A DNA stretch of 9,838 nucleotides, from positions 1 to 9,838 of the forward strand of contig JBAQSX010000030.1 in NCBI GenBank assembly GCA_049296695.1, read 5' to 3'. A model generated the notes under the pieces. That model saw only the letters and a list, made by a program, of their open reading frames with translations. It did no database searches and was not told the DNA's origin. This document shows positions 6,560 to 9,838 of the stretch, in pieces. The translations under genes were made by a program, and so were the position numbers. The stretch's first letter is position 1, and each line of letters begins with the position of its first letter. This DNA comes from UBA10906 sp049296695 (lineage in GTDB: Bacteria > Pseudomonadota > Gammaproteobacteria > Methylococcales > Methylomonadaceae).

Positions 6560-7567
6560 CTATTTATTGAGTTTGCGATATTGCCCAGGGGTCATGCCGA
6601 CACTGTCATGAAAAGCCACATAAAAATTAGATTGTGAACTAAATCCCACTGCTAAACTAATCGCTAAAATGGAACTATTAGGTTCGGTTAATAATAAGGT
6701 TTTTGCCGCTTCAATACGTTGCCAACGAATATAACGCGAGAAACCTTGTTGAAATTCAGTATTAATTAATTCAGATAATTGATGTGCATTTAAATCCAGT
6801 TGTTTTGCTAATAATGCTAAATTGAGTGTTTCTAAGGTATAGAGTTTATCTTTTTGCATGAGTTGTTCGAGTTTTATAAGAACCGCTGTTTTATCAATAT
6901 TTTTTAAAGTGCTTTCTGCATAAGTGGCTTGTACTGCTTCAAAAATATCAGCACTGACGCTGGGAAAACGCAATAAGCTTAAAGTCGTCGTAAATAAAGT
7001 TAAGGCAATTAAGATGCTATAACTGATAATAAAATTTATTTCTTTTAATAAAGTAATACTAAAACCCAAGAGTAATATGATAATGGCAATGCTAAATAAA
7101 ACAGCTAAAGCCAGTAATTCTAATTTAAAGCGTTTGCGTTGTTGGCGTAATTTGTAAATACAATTAGATAGCCATAAAAGGTAAAAACTACCGATTAAAA
7201 AAGCCAAGGATAAGGCGAATTTATCGGCAATAAATGTGCAGAATAATAAAGGTAGCGCGTGTAATGAATCATGCCAATGATAAGGGTTTGGCATTATTAA
7301 AAATTGACGGCTGTAAAAATAAAAACTAGGGGCAACGCTATAGAGTAATAATCGATAGATAATACTGTGAACAGTATCATATTGTATTAATAACACCATC
7401 AAATGAATACTTTGAATAGCGGCTATAAAAATAAGCAAGAAAAATCCAGCCGCTTTGGTATAATAATTATAGTTTTCTTGGTTTTGGTTTTGAAAACTAT
7501 GGGCTATTATTAATAATAGACTCGTTCCTAAAGAAAATCCTATGGCTAATAAAGCGAAAACCGACAT
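6560..7567 (-). CDS. Membrane-anchored AraC-family transcriptional regulator
   Basis: A 335-residue protein. The first 200 residues hold about seven hydrophobic helices (near 3-22, 39-61, 66-90, 103-114, 117-136, 149-170, 176-198). These precede a cytoplasmic linker and an AraC-type DNA-binding domain (about 233-335). The first helix-turn-helix lies near 247-270 (LALLAKQLDLNAHQLSELI). The second, near 298-320, carries the family signature ILAISLAVGFSSQSNFYVAF and ends in GMTPGQYRK. Instead of a cupin sugar-binding domain it has a membrane sensor, so the signal is probably lipophilic or envelope-related. AGGT (complement of 7576-7579) is 8 nt upstream of the ATG. It is transcribed toward the SDR-DoxX unit and divergently from glnD. 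The target is unknown, but the downstream unit or itself are the nearest candidates. Confidence 0.9.
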   Translation of the reverse strand: MSVFALLAIGFSLGTSLLLIIAHSFQNQNQENYNYYTKAAGFFLLIFIAAIQSIHLMVLLIQYDTVHSIIYRLLLYSVAPSFYFYSRQFLIMPNPYHWHDSLHALPLLFCTFIADKFALSLAFLIGSFYLLWLSNCIYKLRQQRKRFKLELLALAVLFSIAIIILLLGFSITLLKEINFIISYSILIALTLFTTTLSLLRFPSVSADIFEAVQATYAESTLKNIDKTAVLIKLEQLMQKDKLYTLETLNLALLAKQLDLNAHQLSELINTEFQQGFSRYIRWQRIEAAKTLLLTEPNSSILAISLAVGFSSQSNFYVAFHDSVGMTPGQYRKLNK

Positions 7568-7689
7568 TGGCTAATACCTATAAATTAATACTTCGGACAG
7601 TGATTGAAGGAACTTAAAATTAGCGGAGAATGTAGTAACCCAAAAAATAGCACCCTCTAAAAAAAGATTTCCATGAAATTACTAGAACC

Positions 7690-7746
7690 GCTATTTAGAA
7701 AATAGCTCTCGTCTTTCTAAAATATAAAATAGTTTGACTATTTTAT
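7690..7746. repeat. Two consecutive AT-rich hairpins
   Basis: The first is gctattt/aaatagc (7690-7696 and 7700-7706, loop aga). The second is ataaaatagt/actattttat (7724-7733 and 7737-7746, loop ttg), a perfect 10-bp stem. They lie 120-180 bp upstream of the AraC regulator and just before repeat copy B. They could be operator-like dyads or junction debris of the repeat. Confidence 0.5.
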
Positions 7747-7750
7747 TTCG

Positions 7751-7850
7751 TACAGGGTTTTCAAAATAAGTTACACAAAGTTGTTAAAACGATATTGTAA
7801 GGGCGAATTTATTCGCCTTTGTGCCTAGGCGAATGAATTCGCCCCTACAA
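7751..7850 (+). repeat. Dispersed palindromic repeat, copy B
   Basis: Homologous to copy A (34-138) in reverse orientation. The flank (7751-7793, starting tacagggttttcaaaat) and the hairpin (arms about 7795-7816 and 7829-7850) are in the same order. The arms have two mismatches here, whereas they are perfect in copy A. The loop differs and contains gcctaggc. A 4-nt deletion in the flank separates the copies. It is non-coding and sits just upstream of the putative glnD promoter. Confidence 0.85.
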
Positions 7851-7861
7851 CGCATTCTAAC

Positions 7862-7891
7862 TTGACAATACGCTTGGCAATCTACTATATC
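7862..7891 (+). promoter_or_regulatory. glnD: Putative sigma-70 promoter of glnD
   Basis: A perfect -35 TTGACA (7862-7867) is followed after 18 bp by TATATC (7886-7891). The alternative TACTAT (7883-7888) would give a 15-bp spacer. The transcript would have a leader of about 125 nt before the glnD ATG. It begins 12 bp after repeat copy B. Confidence 0.55.
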
Positions 7892-7917
7892 AACAAATTA
7901 AAATTCTTGTTAATATA
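7886..7917. promoter_or_regulatory. Dyad overlapping the glnD -10 region, possible operator
   Basis: Half-sites tatatcaacaa (7886-7896) and ttgttaatata (7907-7917) are inverted with 10 of 11 bases matching, and are 10 nt apart. The dyad covers the presumed -10 and start site, the classic location of a repressor site. No regulator is assigned. Confidence 0.4.
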
Positions 7918-7957
7918 GTCGCCGCGTACTAGTTTAAATCCCTCAAAACACTTAAAA

Positions 7958-7992
7958 AAGACCTAGCAGGTTTTTAAAACTTGCTAGGTCTT
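7958..7992. repeat. Strong hairpin in the glnD leader; intrinsic terminator form on the minus strand
   Basis: Arms 7958-7973 and 7977-7992 pair over 16 positions with one G-T wobble, outer half aagacctagca. It ends 31 nt before the glnD start. On the plus strand attatttt follows, a weak T-run. On the minus strand the stem is followed by about four further Ts, more like a rho-independent terminator facing away from glnD. It may be a dispersed repeat, an antisense-blocking terminator, or a leader structure. Confidence 0.65.
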
Positions 7993-8023
7993 ATTATTTT
8001 ATAAAAAATTCAGCACCCTTATT

Positions 8024-9838
8024 ATGACTTCTATTAATTGCGATTTATTTAATCAAGCCAATCCCTTAATAACATTTAAAACTTTATTAAAAGAAAAAAA
8101 TGCCCAATTACAAGAAAAATTCGACCCGCACCGTTCAGTCACGCCATTAATACAAGAAAAATCCGATTTTATTGATGCGATTTTAAGTTGTTGTTGGCAA
8201 CATTTTTTAAAACCCTATGTTTCGCAATTAGCTTTATGCGCAGTGGGTGGTTATGGTCGGAGGGAATTATTTCCTTATTCCGATATTGATATTATTGTGT
8301 TATTAGATTCAGCAGATACTAGTCAATATCAAGAAGCTTTATCTAATTTCTTTATGTTTCTTTGGGATATTGGTTTAAAACCGGGGCAAAGTGTGCGTAC
8401 TGTGGCGCAATGCGTGGCGGTGGCAAAAGATGATCAAACTATTATGACCAGTTTAATGGAAATGCGTTTAATTATTGGCAGTCGCACGCTTTATGAAAAT
8501 CTACGCCTGCAAATAACCCCCGATAAAATCTGGCCTTCAGATGAATTTTTTGCCGCTAAAATGGCAGAACAACGCCAACGTTATGCTAAATTTCACGATA
8601 CCGCTTATAACTTAGAACCCAATATTAAAGAAGGTCCGGGCGGTTTAAGAGACCGACAAGTTATTGCTTGGGTATTTAAACGTCATTACAATTCTTCAAC
8701 TTTAAAAGAATTAATTAAATATGGCTTTTTACCCGAATCTGAATATGCTGATTTAGTCGCGGCAACTGAAATATTGTGGCGTATTCGTTATGCTCTGCAT
8801 TTACTCACTAAGCGTGGCGAAGACCGATTAATATTTGATTATCAGCGCGATTTAGCTCAGCAATTTGGTTTTAGTAGTATTGATGGACAATATAATCAAG
8901 ACGTAGAACAATTCATGCAGTTTTATTTTAAAACCGTGCAGGGATTAGAACGCCTTAATGAAATGTTATTGCAATTATTTAATGAACGTTTTGTGTGCGG
9001 GGATGATGAAAAAACCTGCGCACCTGAAATTATTAATGAACATTTTATGGCCATTAATGGTTATTTAGGGGTTAGAGATGAGTTTTTATTTCAACATCAT
9101 CCCTTAGCGTTATTAGAAGTTTTTTTATTATTACAACAGCATTCTGAATTAAAAGGCATACGCGCCACTACTATTCGTTTAATTCGTAAAAATCTGCACA
9201 GAATTGACCAACGTTTTCGTGAAAACAAAATCGCTAATCAATTATTCATTGATATTTTCCGTCAACCTAGAGGCATTAGTCATGAATTACGGCGTATGAA
9301 TCGTTATGGTATTTTAGCGGCGTATTTACCGAGTTTTGAATATATTGTGGCGCGAATGCAGTATGATTTATTTCATATTTACACGGTCGATGAACATACT
9401 ATTTTTGTGATTGCCAATTGCAGACGTTTTGCCTTAGAAGAATATAAAGCGCAATTACCATTTTGTCATGATATATTCATGTTAGTGGCGCGTCCTGAAT
9501 TATTATATTTAGCGGCATTATTTCACGATATTGCCAAAGGTAGAAATGGCGATCATTCAAAATTGGGCGAAGACATAGCGCGTGAATTTTGTATGCAACA
9601 TGAATTATCCGCGCACGATACTAAATTAATTGCATGGCTAGTGCGTAATCATTTGTTAATGTCAATGACCGCGCAACGCAAAGATATTAGTGACCCCGAT
9701 ATTATTCACGAATTTGCCACCCAAGTAGGTAGTGCTGAGTATTTAAATTATTTATATTTATTAACCGTTGCCGATATTCGTGCCACTAATCCTGAGTTAT
9801 GGAATTCATGGAAAGATACGCTACTCAGAGAATTATAT
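8024..9838 (+). CDS. glnD: GlnD, bifunctional uridylyltransferase/uridylyl-removing enzyme (3'-truncated by window end)
   Basis: 605 codons are present of a protein normally about 850-950 residues long; the frame is open to the last base. GlnD senses glutamine and uridylylates or deuridylylates PII proteins (GlnB/GlnK), setting glutamine synthetase activity and NtrBC signalling. The nucleotidyltransferase motif GGYGRRELFPYSDID spans residues 75-89, with Asp87 and Asp89 as metal ligands. EGPGGLRD (203-210) is the second family motif. The HD hydrolase domain starts at LAALFHDIAKG, with His501 and Asp502 intact, and continues through GDHSKLGEDIA. The two C-terminal ACT domains would lie beyond the window. 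An in-frame stop at 7985 fixes the ATG as the only good start. No Shine-Dalgarno sequence is visible before it, which is unusual among the genes here. Confidence 0.95.
   Translation, partial: MTSINCDLFNQANPLITFKTLLKEKNAQLQEKFDPHRSVTPLIQEKSDFIDAILSCCWQHFLKPYVSQLALCAVGGYGRRELFPYSDIDIIVLLDSADTSQYQEALSNFFMFLWDIGLKPGQSVRTVAQCVAVAKDDQTIMTSLMEMRLIIGSRTLYENLRLQITPDKIWPSDEFFAAKMAEQRQRYAKFHDTAYNLEPNIKEGPGGLRDRQVIAWVFKRHYNSSTLKELIKYGFLPESEYADLVAATEILWRIRYALHLLTKRGEDRLIFDYQRDLAQQFGFSSIDGQYNQDVEQFMQFYFKTVQGLERLNEMLLQLFNERFVCGDDEKTCAPEIINEHFMAINGYLGVRDEFLFQHHPLALLEVFLLLQQHSELKGIRATTIRLIRKNLHRIDQRFRENKIANQLFIDIFRQPRGISHELRRMNRYGILAAYLPSFEYIVARMQYDLFHIYTVDEHTIFVIANCRRFALEEYKAQLPFCHDIFMLVARPELLYLAALFHDIAKGRNGDHSKLGEDIAREFCMQHELSAHDTKLIAWLVRNHLLMSMTAQRKDISDPDIIHEFATQVGSAEYLNYLYLLTVADIRATNPELWNSWKDTLLRELY

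Larger units (their letters stand above)
7568..8023. other. Divergent intergenic region between AraC regulator and glnD
   Basis: 456 bp without a gene of useful length; the only ATG frame noticed (7672) codes for ten residues. It holds two hairpins (7690-7746), repeat copy B (7751-7850), a likely promoter (7862-7891), a dyad overlapping its -10 (7886-7917) and a strong hairpin (7958-7992). The regulator's promoter must also lie in the left part, but I see no convincing pair of elements. Confidence 0.7.

Noticed and set aside
7672..7704. Ten-residue frame starting atgaaattactag
   Set aside because: Too short, no ribosome binding site, and it overlaps a hairpin.
34..7850. Composite transposon bounded by repeats A and B
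   Set aside because: No transposase or integrase is encoded between them, no target duplication is visible, and codon use is uniform with glnD outside.
1..9838. CRISPR array, tRNA or rRNA genes
   Set aside because: No regularly spaced direct repeats, no cloverleaf-like sequence and no conserved rRNA segments were seen on either strand.

Overview
This is a low-GC window with strong A/T codon bias. The family set suggests a gammaproteobacterium: gamma-type GlnD, MsrPQ and a short LOV photoreceptor like those of Pseudomonas. The dense short palindromic repeats between genes recall filamentous sulfur bacteria (Beggiatoa/Thioploca relatives) or low-GC methylotrophs. That placement is inference only; no marker gene for taxonomy is complete here.

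Layout. Positions 1-367 carry no gene but hold a dispersed repeat (copy A) and a possible promoter. A forward block of five genes follows: a START-like (SRPBCC) protein at 368, a stand-alone short LOV blue-light receptor at 875, a membrane fatty acid hydroxylase/sterol desaturase at 1390, then msrP (2281) and msrQ (3198), the periplasmic methionine sulfoxide reductase and its membrane haem partner. A palindrome-rich convergent junction (3825-3984) separates this from a reverse block. Read from its own 5' end, that block is an SDR-DoxX fusion (6334 down to 5045), a DUF2269 membrane protein (5048 to 4575) and a DUF4166 protein (4572 to 3985). These three are tightly coupled, with a 4-nt ATGA overlap and then a 2-nt gap. 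Upstream of them, across a structured 116-bp element, lies a membrane-anchored AraC-type regulator (7567 to 6560). A 456-bp divergent intergenic region holds repeat copy B, hairpins and a probable promoter. It leads into glnD (8024 onward), which the window end cuts at 605 residues.

How the genes may work together. Four of the five forward genes concern light sensing, lipid-like ligands and oxidative damage. A photo-oxidative or membrane stress unit is a reasonable hypothesis but is not shown by sequence. The reverse three-gene unit looks like a membrane-bound redox or lipid/quinone-related system of unknown function, possibly controlled by the neighbouring regulator. GlnD is housekeeping nitrogen control. 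The two homologous repeats (A and B) lie in opposite orientation around the whole 7.6-kb block, next to the glnD border. I found no CRISPR array, transposase, tRNA or rRNA.
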